DNA from: Chlorops oryzae
Taxonomy: Eukaryota > Arthropoda > Insecta > Diptera > Chloropidae
Assembly: GCA_020466095.1 (NCBI GenBank)
Contig: CM035807.1
Coordinates: 30,567,176-30,631,175 of the forward strand
DNA: 64,000 nucleotides
Reading direction: 5' to 3'
The translations under genes were made by a program, and so were the position numbers. Shown here piece by piece: positions 11,367 through 23,863 of the stretch; the stretch's first letter is position 1; every line of letters starts with the position of its first letter. Below the pieces are notes generated by a model. That model ran no database searches. It was not told the DNA's origin and saw only the letters and a list, made by a program, of their open reading frames with translations.

Positions 11367-11909
11367 CAGGGTTGGAAACCTTACTGCAATTGCAGTAGAT
11401 CTACTGCGTTTTTTTTTTGAAATTTTCGACATCTACTGCGAAAAGCTTAAAATCTACTGCGATTTTCCTTGGTGTCACTCGATTTTTTTTGTCAGACAAA
11501 ACTCCTAAGACTAACTACCAAAAAAGTACCCATTTTGGTTATATGTACATTATCAACACCGCAATTCTATTTGTAACAAAGATACTATTGTTGTCCTTGT
11601 TTAACATCTTGGATTTTCCATTCCAAGCTTACATATATGTCGCGATATTAACAGTTTGACAGCTGATATAACAGAAAAAAATCTTGCCAAAAATCTTCGC
11701 TTCACATTGGAAGACGCGCAATATGGAGAAATATTTAGATGAAATGCACTTTTTGTTTATTTTTTCATTTTATTTGAAAATAATAAAATATATTTTTGTT
11801 ATAAAAAACAGATTTATAACGATTCTTATTTTTACTGCGCAAAATTCAAATCTACTGCCCCTTTTTGTTAAAACTGCTGCACTTTCTACTTCGCCAAGTT
11901 GCAACCCTG
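11367..11909. mobile_element. hAT-type MITE, 543 bp
   Basis: Ends CAGGGTTGGAAACC and GGTTGCAACCCTG in reverse form. Flanked by GTCTACAG and GTCTACTG, an 8-bp target-site duplication with one mismatch. The interior repeats the phrase ATCTACTGC several times. Confidence 0.8.
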
Positions 11910-11949
11910 GTCTACTGTTCGATTTTTTCGAACGTTAATATATTAAATC

Positions 11950-12285
11950 TAGAACTCGAGAATGAGATCTCTCGATAGCGTACTGAAGCGTGTTGCGATT
12001 TCCAACCTGGAGGGCTCGAGTTCGATTCCTGTCGCGGGCGAAAAACGATTGTGGAAAAATTGGGACGTAGAATGATATCTGAGGTAAAATTTGATCCACT
12101 TTGAGGGGAGAAAGGAAGCTGGCAGTTATAAATTTAGGTTCATATCCGGTCGTCAGAAACGTAATGCTGCATACACATGTGCTTTCAAAAAAAAATTTTT
12201 TTTTTCATAAATGTGTGGATGAAAGCTAGATATTCCTCTAAGTTTTGAAATATTATTTAAATGTTATATTATCTACCTAAGTATT

Positions 12286-12324
<39 letters not shown>
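11950..12324 (+). mobile_element. tRNA-like SINE with long poly(A)
   Basis: tRNA-like head (TCTCGATAGCGTACTGAAGC, then B-box GAGTTCGATTCC near 12017) and a ~35-base poly(A) tail at 12288-12324. A second RNA-pol-III B-box-like motif in reverse (GGGATTAAACCCGC) follows at 12338-12353 and may belong to another SINE on the minus strand. Confidence 0.6.
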
Positions 12325-12327
<3 letters not shown>

Positions 12328-12538
12328 TCGCCGTAGCGGGGATTAAACCCGCCTACGTCGGATTGGTACTGCTTGTTTAGGCTTGGAAAATATTTAATTC
12401 GATTGCTTGGATTTATATGTTTTCCAATCTCAAATCCAATTGAATAAAAAGGGACCCGTTTTGGTTATTTACACTTGAATTCCAAATAAATTCCAATTGT
12501 ACTTCCAATTGTTTAGTAAGTGTAAATGTTTGCTGGGG

Positions 12539-13978
12539 TGCCCGTGCCAAAAAATGACGTTGCAAGAAAATCGCATATAACATCTCAAAAGCAGAAGAAG
12601 TCGCTTGGGGCGCTTCGGCGATTATGAGCTGTAAGTTTTTTAATACTTGGAATTTCTGCTTGATTTTTTCACAGGATATTCTTAATAATTTTTGATATCG
12701 AAAGATTTTTAAAAGTGGTCACATCAGAATAACCCCTTAATCAAAACAAAGGAATATATTTTCGTTGCGATGACAAAACAATAGTCATAAAAACTGCTCT
12801 ATTCAACTTAAGCGGTTTTTCCTTTTTGCTGCAAAAATGCTGAGAAGATTTTTTCTCACTATGCGCCGTTCACACTCACTTTGTTTTGATTCAAAAATTA
12901 TTTTTCAATGTAGTTTTTTATTTATTTATTAATTGACTTAAAACATTGATTGTTTTTATGTGGTTCGCGAAAGAACAAAAGCTTGCGGAGATAATTATGA
13001 AAATTAGAAAAAAGCTAATAAATCGAATTTGAAAGGAATAAAAAAAAAAAATTGAAGTCAGATAACAAATTTCTTGAGTGTTTCGTCTCTATTTCAAGGG
13101 GAAACTCGTGAGACACTTTTTTAAATAGCTTTGCATATATGTAGCTAGAAAGTTTCTTTATTTTCCTATTGTCGAAATAAATTCTTACAATGTTATATTT
13201 TTGAAATTTTTTTTTGGAACAAAAGCCAACCGAAAATACTATAGAAGAATATCCGTTGTAAACTTGACCATGACAACAGCGAGCCAGCCGATCAGTCTTT
13301 TCGCCGTCTTGTCGCTTGACTTTATGGTGTACGAATATATCTTGGTCATTTTGGGTAGGCGGTTATGAATATACACTCAAATTCGAATGCATATACGACT
13401 TTTACTTGCTTCATATTTTCGGTTTCATCGCGCGTTTTGAGAATTCAGATCTTTTTGAATATAGAATTAAATATAAATGCATAAGCATGTGAACTTCACG
13501 ATGTGACTTTTTTATTTTTATTTTTTCATTGTATAGAATATTGATTGTGTTTTTTTTTCTCTCTCTCTTGCATTTGAGAATTGAAAAAGTAAAATGTCTC
13601 AGCGTGATAGTTTCTCTCACGACATGTGAACCAATTATATCAAGTAAAATTCGGTATTGTTGCGGCGTTAGCACATTTAGTCATTGCTTATGGACTAGCA
13701 ATTTAGTAAACAAACTACGTTTTTTTTTTTTGCCGAGAAATTGAATGTTTTGTCTTTTTCTTGTCGTCTTACAGCATGTGCAAGTAGTTCAGTAGGGCCT
13801 TAAAAATGTCAACAACAATAAATTTAAAGGCAAAGATGCCGAAATATTTATTCAAAGAGGCGCGCATACATATTTTAGATTGGTGAAAACATTAATGAGA
13901 TCGAAAAATATCACCGAATCGTAGTCATATTGTAGAGCATTTGATCTTGCTAAGGAACGATGAGATGATGAGATTTAA
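12539..13978. other. Gene-free, AT-rich
   Basis: Nothing recognisable. Short palindromes and A/T runs only; no ORF with protein-like composition. Confidence 0.4.
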
Positions 13979-14693
13979 GGGGACCTTCTGGTCTAGAGCA
14001 CGAAAATTTAGGGTATTTTCATGATTTTTTTTTTGTATTAAGCCAAATAAAAAACGATTTTCTAAGTATGCAGGCTTATTATATTCTTTATTGACAAAAA
14101 ATAAAAAATGTTGTTGTATTTTTTTTTTTTCGTATTTTAAAAATGGCGTTGAAGTGGACTCTCTTTGAAAAAGTACCTCCGTGGTGTGAAAAATTTTGGC
14201 AGTTCTGTTAATCGAAAAAAAAAAAAAAAAAATATGTCATTAATCAGAATGAATGCGGCTATGGCCGGAACTAGAATAAAAAAAAATTTTTTTAAATTGA
14301 CAAAATGGCGCAATTTTTTATTTCAACCATCAAAAACTCCCCTTTTTTTGACCATTTTTTTGATGAAAAAATATGAAGTTCTTGAAATAAAAATTCGATT
14401 CTAGTTCGGGCCATAGCCATTGATGTTATGAATAACATATAAAAATTCCAGACAAATCGGTTAGATGGTTTTTCATTCACACCAGGTCAAAAAAAGTAGT
14501 TTTGAGATAAACGCGTTCAAAGTTGCTTTGATCAAGCGCGCTGCGTGCTGTCTCTACCTACTAAAACGGCTGTAGCAAAGAAAATATTGTCAATATCTTC
14601 ACGAAACTTTGCCAGCATATTCTTAAAAGTCTATTCTTCCGAAATATATAAAAAAAAAAAACAATTTTCAAAAAATTCTAGACCAGAAGGTCC
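13979..14693. mobile_element. TTAA-flanked MITE, 715 bp (piggyBac-like)
   Basis: Ends ACCTTCTGGTCTAGA and TCTAGACCAGAAGGT are inverted. TTAA stands immediately outside both ends (13975-13978 and 14694-14697). TTAA duplication is the piggyBac habit, although the terminal GG differs from the usual CCY start. The interior has a second inverted pair around CTAGAATAAAAAAAA and ATTCGATTCTAG. Confidence 0.7.
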
Positions 14694-16743
14694 TTAATCC
14701 AATCAATCATTTTCTTCGAAAAAGGTTTTTTGATCTCTAATAAAAATTTAATTATATTGTGAATCAGTTTGAGAACCAATGGGCTGTATGATCATTTGGA
14801 TAATCCAACATTTAACGATGGAACACGTAAACAAATCGAAAATTTTTAACACATTAGCTATGGATACAGCTATTGTGGTCCAAGAAGTTACTCCGTTTTT
14901 CATAATGTTCAGACAAATTTTATAAAACTCGTAACAGCGCGGGAACTATGGGCCAAAAATAATAAGAAATATGTTAGCAAATTGTTGAGTTTTTCAGATT
15001 CTTGCTCCGTATATCTGAGAGATGAAGCTTTTCCAGCTACGTTCGAACAACAGTTCCTTTCTCTTTGTTTTGTTATAGACAGCGAATTAAAATATTGAAA
15101 GATTGACGCGATAAAGCCATAAGTAACTGCGCAACCTAATTCTCGGCCCCATCTTTCGAGATCGATTTAAAAATGACTTGTAGCCAATCTAGCAAAACAA
15201 AATATAGAGATTCGTTACATTTGGCAAGTACTTTCAGTCATAACTTTGTCTAACATTCGAAGACCTCTAAAATAAGTCACAGTAATAAAATCGTCCGATA
15301 GGGTTAGATACTGCAGCTCTCTATATGTTCTGTATCAAGCTGATATGCTCTGCAGTTTATTGAGACTTATATGTCCTTTTGTCTTTTAAGGTAAAATAAT
15401 ATAAACTTTTCCATTGCCGTTTCCGTTTTCCGAATTGTAAAATGAAATGGAAGATGATACGGATTCGTCTTTAGAGGTAAAAGGGTTGTTGGCATACACT
15501 GCTGCCAGTTGTAACATATGTCCCATACATATCCTATGAATTGCCTTAAAATTCATTTTGCTTTATCCCATCGAGATTTCCCGAAAGACTTTTTTTCTCC
15601 AAAGTCACTCCTAAGGACCAGAAATTAGGGGAGATTCCTCTAAATTGGCAACAGCGATGCCACACAGCAAACGTTTCTATGTAGAACTAAAACTATAAAG
15701 CCATGCTATATTGTGAAGCATTATGTTGTTAAACTAATGTATTTAATTGTTGTTATTCCTATGCTTTTTTATATTCTTATTTCATTTTTTTTTTTTTACA
15801 ACACTACCCATTCATAATATTATAAAGATTATATTTTATTCAATTTTATTTGAGACAATCAATAAAAGAATGCTTCTCTGCCTTTTTTTTTGTAGGCTCT
15901 CTTCAAATTAAGATTCTTAACCTAATGTCAGTTGTTACGTGAAATTGTAATTCGGTCTAAGCGAATATTTTGGCTGCGATTTCAAAAAAAAAAAAAAAAA
16001 ATTTAATTTAAAAAAATAAAAAGAAACAATTTGCCAAAGAAACGCGGCCGCTGTGTGCTAACAATGCGCGGGTGATCATCATCGCTGGCTATTTGGCAAC
16101 TATATGCGACGTATTTTTTGTTTATTTTTTATTTTTTTTCTTTTCTATTCTATTTTCTTATTAAATTTTCCTTCGAAATTCACTTCTAGCTTTGACTTTG
16201 CCTAACGGTTTCAAACTCATTCATTCTACATTCTTTTCAAATTTCGCTCATAATTTCTGCACAATCTGTCGCTTTTGACATTCATTTTCATATTCATATA
16301 TATGTATGTATGTGTATACGCTTTCAAAATGCTTAAAAACCAACAATATTAAAAATGGCATTATACAGTCACTCCTGGATAAAAGGATAGTCATAAATTC
16401 ATGAAAGCAATTGCTTAAAAGTTTCAATGGATTTCGTTGAAGTTATTTCGCTCAATTGGGCTCTTTTCTACCGCCACACAGTGGGATCGCTCTACAAAGC
16501 TTGCGGAAAATATAGAAAGAGTGAAGTATGCATTCGAATATTCGGAATATTTTTGATAGTGAAACATCTGTTTGTTCTTGTTGGCTTGCCAAGGGTTTTG
16601 AAAGATGTGCGGGTATCTTTAAAGTCCGGATTAAGCTCCGTTTATAAATGCTTTCAAATGATATTAAAACTGTTTTTAAATATTCAAATGCATACGTTTA
16701 GGTGCTGATTTTTAATATTTCCTCTTGCCTCATATATACACAT
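14694..16743. other. Gene-free intergenic
   Basis: No gene or clear element seen. A-runs at 14650 and 15990, a TATGTATGTATG run at 16300. The ORF at 16427-16708 has no recognisable domain and is not supported as a gene. Confidence 0.4.
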
Positions 16744-18536
16744 TAAGGTGGCCTTTTTGGCACAAGTGTTTTTATTCTTTCTCCTTGTGATTTAAAATCT
16801 TGGTATCTATTGAAAACTTACTCGTGCAAAATTTTGTGGCGATTGGGTAATGTTTAGAGGGCGCTCATGGCCCCCGAAGTTGAGATAAATGTTGTTTTCA
16901 TAACTTAAAATTGCCATAACTTGAGATGTGTTGCTGCTAGCTATAGACAATGTTCCGTGGCCCTTCGTAGTTTTTAAAACTACATATTTCGTTCTCATGT
17001 CTCAAAGCTCTATCTCAACACATAAAAAATTTTCCTAATACGACCCGATATTTAAAGGAAATTCGTTTTTTGTATTTTGCGGGTTAATCTGACCTCTGAC
17101 AGAAATAATATCTATGACCAGCCCCCCTTATTTTTGTTTCAGCTAACTTTTTTTCTTAGGCTATGAAGCTCTATCTCAACAATTTAAGGGACTTACCATA
17201 GAAAAATGTAGAAAATTGCTATTTTTTCCCTCCATGGGTGCAATAACAATCCGAGAAAGTTAACAATGAGTGGAAACCTCTTTTTTATGAATAAAGTATC
17301 ATTTCTCATCATTCAATATGCTGATCTATCCTTCATGTTCAAACTAGCTGTCATACAAAATTTCCCATGTTAAAGGTAGCTGGAATTTGATGAAGACAAC
17401 ATTGCTCAAAGTTTCCCTTCTTGGAGATGGTTAAATACGTAATAATAGATATATTTACATCAAAAGACATGTCATTATCGTTGGCGTTTTTAAATAATTA
17501 AAAAAACAAAAATTGATGCTACTAATTAAAAAAAAAAGTTTTAAAAACGGGAGCATTTGTAGTAGCACAAATATGCAATAATAACCCTAAACGAGCTTGA
17601 AAAATAGAAAAAAGTTGGTATTGTGATCATTTCAAAACTTTACCAACTTTTTTCAATTTTTTCAAGCTCGTTTAGGGTTATTATTGCATATTTGTGCTAC
17701 TACAAATGCTCCCTTTTTTAAAACTTTTTTTTTTTTTTAATTAGTAGCATCAATTTTTGTTTTTTTAATTATTTAAAAACGCCAACGATAATGACATGTC
17801 TTTTGATGTAAATATATCTATTATTACGTATTTAACCATCTCCAAGAAGGGAAACTTTGAGCAATGTTGTCTTCATCAAATTCAGCTACCTTTAACATGG
17901 GAAATTTTGTATGACAGCTAGTTTGAACATGAAGGATAGATCAGCATATTGAATGATGAGAAATGATACTTTATTCATAACAAAGAGGTTTCCACTCATT
18001 GTTAACTTTCTCGGATTGTTATTGCACCCATGGAGGGAAAAAATAGCAATTTTCTACATTTTTCTATGGTAAGTCCCTTAAATTGTTGAGATAGAGCTTC
18101 ATAGCCTAAGAAAAAAAGTTAGCTGAAACAAAAATAAGGGGGGCTGGTCATAGATATTATTTCTGTCAGAGGTCAGATTAACCCGCAAAATACAAAAAAC
18201 GAATTTCCTTTAAATATCGGGTCGTATTAGGAAAATTTTTTTATGTGTTGAGATAGAGCTTTGAGACATGAGAACGAAATATGTAGTTTTAAAAACTACG
18301 AAGGGCCACGGAACATTGTCTATAGCTAGCAGCAACACATCTCAAGTTATGGCCATTTTAAAGTTATGAAAACAACATTTATCTCAACTTCGGGGGCCAT
18401 GAGCGCCCTCTAAACATTACCCAATCGCCACAAAATTTTGCACGAGTAAGTTTTCAATAGATACCAAGATTTTAAATCACAAGGAGCGTGAATACGAATG
18501 CACTTATTTTTTTCCATACATTTGGCGGCCACCTTA
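16744..18536. mobile_element. Foldback element: 1.8-kb palindrome with 8-bp target-site duplication
   Basis: Two arms (16744-17620 and 17641-18536) are near-identical inverted copies around a 20-nt loop. Outer ends are TAAGGTGGCC and its complement. Flanks are ATACACAT on both sides (16736-16743 and 18537-18544), a perfect 8-bp duplication as made by hAT- or P-type transposases. The outermost ~50 bp of the arms differ (right arm has CGCCAAATGTATGG, left does not), so the ends are older or were replaced separately. No transposase is inside. Small ORFs in the arms mirror each other and are not genes. Confidence 0.9.
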
Positions 18537-18560
18537 ATACACATATAAGAATCGGAACTT

Positions 18561-18949
18561 CCCAGCTAACCATACGAGGAATGCTCCAAAAAAAGAGTGT
18601 AAAATGACTCCTTTTGAACCACCCTGGCGAAGTGTTTTCGGAATGCTCCGAATAGGAGTGTAATAGGACTCCTAACGGAGCTCTTCGAAGTAGTGCTCGA
18701 AAAAACAACGCCTAGGAGCATTTAGGGAGACAAAACGAGTCATTTAAAAAAACTATATCTGAAAGAAAGTCCAAACAGACTCCTAAGGAGCATTCTAGCA
18801 ATCATGAAAGACAAATTTTCAGATCACAAAAAGTACACTTTTTCCATACATTTAAGGCTCCGTGCTCTTTTCTCCCAAAAAAAAAAAAAAAAACTCTCAT
18901 TTAGAGCTCCTGTCGGAGCGTGCGTGCGGACACTTTTGGTTGGCTGGGC
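18561..18949. mobile_element. MITE with CCCAGCTAACCA ends, copy 1
   Basis: Left CCCAGCTAACCATAC, right TTGGTTGGCTGGG (inverted). Interior rich in GGAGC/GCTCC and AGGAGCATT. A second copy lies in the opposite orientation at 50,245-50,623. Almost the same ~18 bases (ATATAAGAATCGGAACTT / ATATAAGGATCGGAACTT) occur on both sides of this copy. Confidence 0.8.
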
Positions 18950-19979
18950 ATATATAAGGATCGGAACTTACGATTATCCGTAACGTATGCAATGCTTTTT
19001 TCAATTCACATTTTCACGACGATTTTTGAGATAAAAATGAACTTTATCGAAAAAATGTCAAGTATCGACAAAAATTTTGTTTTTTCATGGATCGTTAGAA
19101 GAGACATGAACTAGATGACGGATGACGACGTAGCATATAAAGCTTTTGACCACTGATAGTAAGAAAGTCGTCATTATCTATGTAAAATTTTTGATCGTCT
19201 ACCTCCACTTCGTTTTTCAACGAAATACCATAATTTTCAATTCCTTTGAAAAATCGAATTTTTAATTTTATAAAAATTGACATTTTGAGGCAAAATGTCC
19301 TCCATTTTTCTAAAGATGCTTCGCCACTTGGCAAGTAAAGCGCTCTTAACAAGTGTTTTACTTTCGCTTGCCTAGTGTGGTTGATCAGAAAGCACTTTCA
19401 GCAAGCAAAATTGTTCTTGATAGAAAGTTTTTAAGCACCTTTAAAAAAAAAAACCAATTTCTAACTTAACCTTTTTTAGATGAAAAAAAAAATAATGGTT
19501 TTTGAAAAAACAGCTATGGAGTTTCTATTGCTTTATTAGATGAAATCACGAAATCATAAAACTAGGATAGTCGAAAAATCGAAATTTTTTTTCCCCCGCT
19601 TAAATCCAGTTGTGCGGCATATGTACATTATATATGCGTGGAACACTGTATGCCACATACTTACAAGCACACGTCGGCCTTTAGTCGTTCATCTGCGAAG
19701 ATACTTTGTCCATTCGGGTATCTGTAATTTAATATTGAACACAGACAACATGCATGTTTTGACACAATATTTATAACAATCACTCATTCGTTAGAGAAGA
19801 ATCTGAGAGCCAAGACAAAATGCTTTCCTCTGATTGAGATAAAAGAAAAGGAAATAACAGCAACAACAAATTAGTAATAACCAAAGCTAATTACCTTAAA
19901 AACATCTCATTTAAACAACAACAACAACAACAACAAAAAAATTTTTCTTTACGGTTAATAAGATCTTCAATTTTAAGGA
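18950..19979. other. Gene-free intergenic
   Basis: No supported gene. (AAC)n microsatellite at 19,915-19,937. Confidence 0.4.
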
Positions 19980-20990
19980 AAAAAAAAAATTTAAAAAAAA
20001 AAATTGAAAAGGTTTCGGGTTTATTAAATTTTTTCTATAATGGCGTCCCAAAACGGAAAACTCTTAAAGGAATTAACTTAAAAAATTTTTGGACCGGTTC
20101 TTTAAGGGCAACAACGGATTTAATTAGGAAAGGTTTGTGGCAATGGAAACGCCAAGGAACCACGATAGGATCCAAGAAACTTCCAGTTTACCTGAAAATT
20201 ATGTGCTGGCCCGTATGGAAAATTTCCTTATGGCCGCTTTTGTTTGGTAAAACATTCGTTAAAGGGCCTAAAATTACTTTCAATTTTGAAAAACCGAGGG
20301 TTTTACTATGAATGGATATATTAAATTCCTTTAAAGGCCTTTCCAAAGGCGGTTGTTTATAAACTTGGGAGAATTCTTAAAAAAGGTTTTAATAAAAGGA
20401 ATTTTTATCATAATATTTTATATAGGTGCACAGGTTGGTGTTGTGCCTGGAATACCATACATTCCTTCCGTGTATAAATGCGCCACATAACACGCCCCAT
20501 TATAATAAAAATTGTTCGGGTATTTTTTTTTTGGCCCTATTATACGACCATTAACATTGTAGATCCTGTTATTTGAGTATTGGGACTGTCCATTCCTTTC
20601 TTAAGAAAAAATTTGTTTCGCAAATAATAAAATAAAACCACATATGTATCCAACTAGGTGCGAGAAAAGTCTGGAGAAATTTTTATCTGATTCGTTCGTG
20701 GGACTTCCCGTTTGTTTGATTGGTCCTGTTGTCGAAAAGGCTTAAAATCGGACTCAAAAAAGAAGCATTATTCTTCTACACTGAGCAAACGTAACTATGG
20801 TTTTTTTTTTAAAAGGGCGCATTGTTATTCACAGTCCTTTTGATTTTTTCGAAAGGGCACAACCAAAAATTTCCCAAAAAAAAGTTAAAAAAGTTTACAA
20901 CCTTAAAGCCGATTTGAAAATTTTCCCACCTAAAAATTGTTAAAAATTTACCATACCACACCCAAAACCAAAAAATTTTTCGGGACATTT
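19980..20990. other. Abnormal-looking sequence, possible low-quality assembly
   Basis: Homopolymers are stretched and joined in an unnatural way (for example AAAAAATTTTTGGACCGG, GGGCCTAAAATTACTTTC), unlike the rest of the window. A similar texture occurs at 22,620-23,480. It resembles uncorrected read ends. No feature can be trusted here. Confidence 0.5.
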
Positions 20991-21335
20991 ACCTGGTTCA
21001 AGTCCATGCCAAATTTCAATATGATATCTTTCATAGGAAAAAAAATTGCGACATCGCGATAACTATGGTCATCATCTAAAAGCACCGGAAATCAATAGCG
21101 GGACTCATGCACCTTCGCAAATTGTGGGAAATGAGAAATTTGTCACACAACTGTCAAAATTTATATGAACATTTACGATGGGAAAAGTTGCGAAGGCATT
21201 TGCGAAGCTGCATAAGTACCACTAATGATTCCCAATTTCTAGTTTCAACAAGTAAGAAAGCTAAAGTCGGTCAAGCCCGACTTTGAAATACCCAGCGTCC
21301 CGACATTATGAGCGCACTATGTTTTGCTTCTCTAT

Positions 21336-21530
21336 TTGTGGGCGTGGCAGTGGGAGGGCCACATAAAATTTTTTTCCTACACCTTTCATTCGCCTTGGTG
21401 AACCTATGTTGCGAATTTGAAGCTTCTACGCTTTTACTTCGGAAGTTACGAAAATTCTTCATTTGTGGGCGTGGCAGTGGGCGGGCTAAATAAATTTTTT
21501 TTCCTACACCTTTCATTTGCCTTGGTCAAC
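21336..21530. repeat. Tandem duplication of a GGGCGTGGCAGTGGG unit
   Basis: The ~68-bp phrase from TGTGGGCGTGGCAGTGGG to TCCTACACCTTTCATT occurs at 21,336-21,403 and again at 21,463-21,530. A weaker relative is at 1,818-1,860. The preceding phrase AAGAAAGCTAAAGTCGG marks a dispersed repeat. Confidence 0.7.
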
Positions 21531-21989
21531 CCATTTGGCATCACTGCTTAGATCTATGTCTCGTTAAGTCCGAGGGCTGATTTAAAACAAGCCATGGTGG
21601 GGTTCGTGGGGACATGGAAACGCGCCAAAACGCACCGACGCAGAAAATTATTTCGGAAGAGGTTTAAAGCATAACAAAACTATCCACCGAGATCATTTTC
21701 TCAATCCCCTTTGTAATTCCCAATATTTCGAGCGGGGCTTGAACCCCCAAAGTACCCTCCGAATACGCTCATAGTTCCCTTTGATGGTATTCGTCCTGAA
21801 AACAAATTTCCAATCATTATATCCCTCCAAATGCAAAACTACCCCGAGGAGTGGTATTTTTTTTCAAAAAATTCTTACAATTCTCACTGAATTCATGATT
21901 TCGGAATCGTATATAAAGCAATGAATTGAAGAAATTCTCAGTCGTCTCACTAGAGCTGGAGAATTGTCGGGAGGTATATTTTCAAATTT

Positions 21990-22545
21990 GAAACACACCA
22001 TCACCATCGTCTCCATCATCATCATCATCATTCCCACCATCATCACCATTATCATTACCAACATCATCACCAACCTCACCATCACCATGGTCATCATCAT
22101 CACCATCTCATCATCACCATCATCAGCACTATCATCACCATCATCACCACCATCAACAACATTAACACCATTAGCACCATCATCATAACCAACCTCACTA
22201 TCACCAAGCTCACCATCACCAACCTCACCATCATCATCATCATCATTACACCATCATCATCACCAACCCCACCATCATCACCAACCTCACCATCAACATC
22301 ATCACCATCCTCAACAACATCAACACCATCACCACCATCAACACCATCAATATCATCATCATCACCATCATCATAACCATCATCATCACCATCATCATCT
22401 CCATCGTCATCATCAAAAACATCAATACCATCATCACCACCATCAACATCACAATAATCATCATCAGCACCATCATCACCAACCTCACCATTCTCATTAC
22501 CAACCTCACCATCATCACCAAATTCAACACCATAATCATATCAGG
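21990..22545. repeat. (CAY)n trinucleotide repeat, ~550 bp
   Basis: CAT/CAC/ATC runs with AACCTCACC interruptions. The Met-Val-Met and Ile-Ile-Thr reading frames over it are translations of the repeat, not proteins. Confidence 0.95.
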
Positions 22546-22619
22546 GGACCTCCACCGGCAATCCATCCTTCCCCAGTACCTTCTTTTACCAAGGTATATT
22601 TTCTTATCATCCCATTTTT

Positions 22620-23480
22620 CACCTCCCATTCCGCCTCTCTTAATTATTTAATTATCACCTTCTCAAAAATTCATAATAACCAATTATTTTATCCCATTCA
22701 AGGCTTCAACCTTTAACCTCAATATAAAAAATTTCAAACCTTAATCAACCATCAAATATCTCAAACCTTCACAATATTTTATCTTTATTTATTAATAATA
22801 AAACCTCAAACTTGGATATTAAAAACCTTTACCATCATAAAACTTAACATAATTATTTTCAAATATTTGCATGGAACTTTGCCAACCGGGAAAAGAAAAG
22901 CCTTGGGCCCCAGACGCTTGGTTTTTTGAAAGGTTTTAATTTTTTTTTCTTGGTTAACCCAAGGCCCAAATTTTTTAAAACTGGTTGGGCCCTTTGACCC
23001 CTTCGTCGTTTAATTTTTTTAAATTTGCGGGAAACCCTTTTTAAAAAAAGTTCCGTAATCAATTATTTAATCCTTTTCTTTTAATTGGGTTTTTTTTTGC
23101 AATTTATGTTCCCTTTCTTTAAAAGAAAACAAATTTTAGGCTTTACGGAATTAAAATTTAAAACGGCTTAAAACTTAAACTGGGAATTTTTAAATTTTTC
23201 TTTTAAAATTCCTTTAAGGGAAATTACTATTTAAACAACAAAGTTTCCAAACTTAAGCTATAATTTTTTAATTTTCATTGTTTTTTTTAATTCTGCAAGT
23301 TTTTCATGGTTCTTTAATTTAAAAGAAAAAATTTTTTTAAATTTTAAGGCTTTTTAAGATTAAAAAAATTTTAAAATCTTACAAACCACTGATATCATTT
23401 GAATCTTTCCCTTTTAAATTTTTAAGCTTTTTTAAATCCTTTAAATAATTTTAAATCCGTTTAAAAAAAAAATAAGGGAG
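22620..23480. other. Abnormal-looking sequence, possible low-quality assembly
   Basis: Same stretched homopolymer texture as 19,980-20,990 (TTTTTTGAAAGG, TTGGGCCCTTTGACCCC). It directly follows the CAY array, a place where assemblies fail. Confidence 0.5.
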
Positions 23481-23696
23481 CCCTTTAACCAAAAAGAATA
23501 TATTAATTTGAGGATTCATTATATTTTGATACATCGATGCAAGTACCTTAAATTACATAGGTTCAAATAATGAATTCTAAACCGAAAAAATTTTTTTAAT
23601 TTTATGTGGTTCTTTAAGTGGCATTTCGAAAGTTCACGATTTTGTCTAAATCTAAAAAAATATTCAAAATCGTTTCTTGAAAATGCGCCATTGATG

Positions 23697-23863
23697 TCTT
23701 TTACACTACATCACTGTAATTATTTGTTTTCTTTAGGAGTTTCAATCGTTTTTATACGTAAAAAGGAGAGCAATAAGCGATTGACTGAGTACGTGCAACC
23801 AAAAAACGCTTAATTTTTCCCTACTTCCTCGCACTTCGCTCAATAATTGACTAGTGTAAAAGG
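23697..23863. mobile_element. MITE with CTTTTACACTA ends, copy 1
   Basis: Left CTTTTACACTA (23,698) and right TAGTGTAAAAGG are inverted. The interior phrase CTCGCACTTCGCT and GTACGTG-CACC are shared with the copy at 44,940-45,160. Confidence 0.65.

Larger units (their letters stand above)
10905..12538. mobile_element. DNA-transposon remnant with CCCAGCAAAC ends, carrying nested insertions
   Basis: Left end CCCAGCAAACATTTGCA (10905) and right end TGTAAATGTTTGCTGGG (to ~12537) are inverted. Inside sit a mariner-type MITE, a hAT-type MITE and a SINE. No target-site duplication is visible. Confidence 0.5.

Noticed and set aside
16807..16998. ORF in the palindrome, minus strand
   Set aside because: Occurs in both arms as mirror images and lacks any domain.
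22246..22629. Met/Val-rich 127-residue ORF
   Set aside because: Translation of the CAY repeat.
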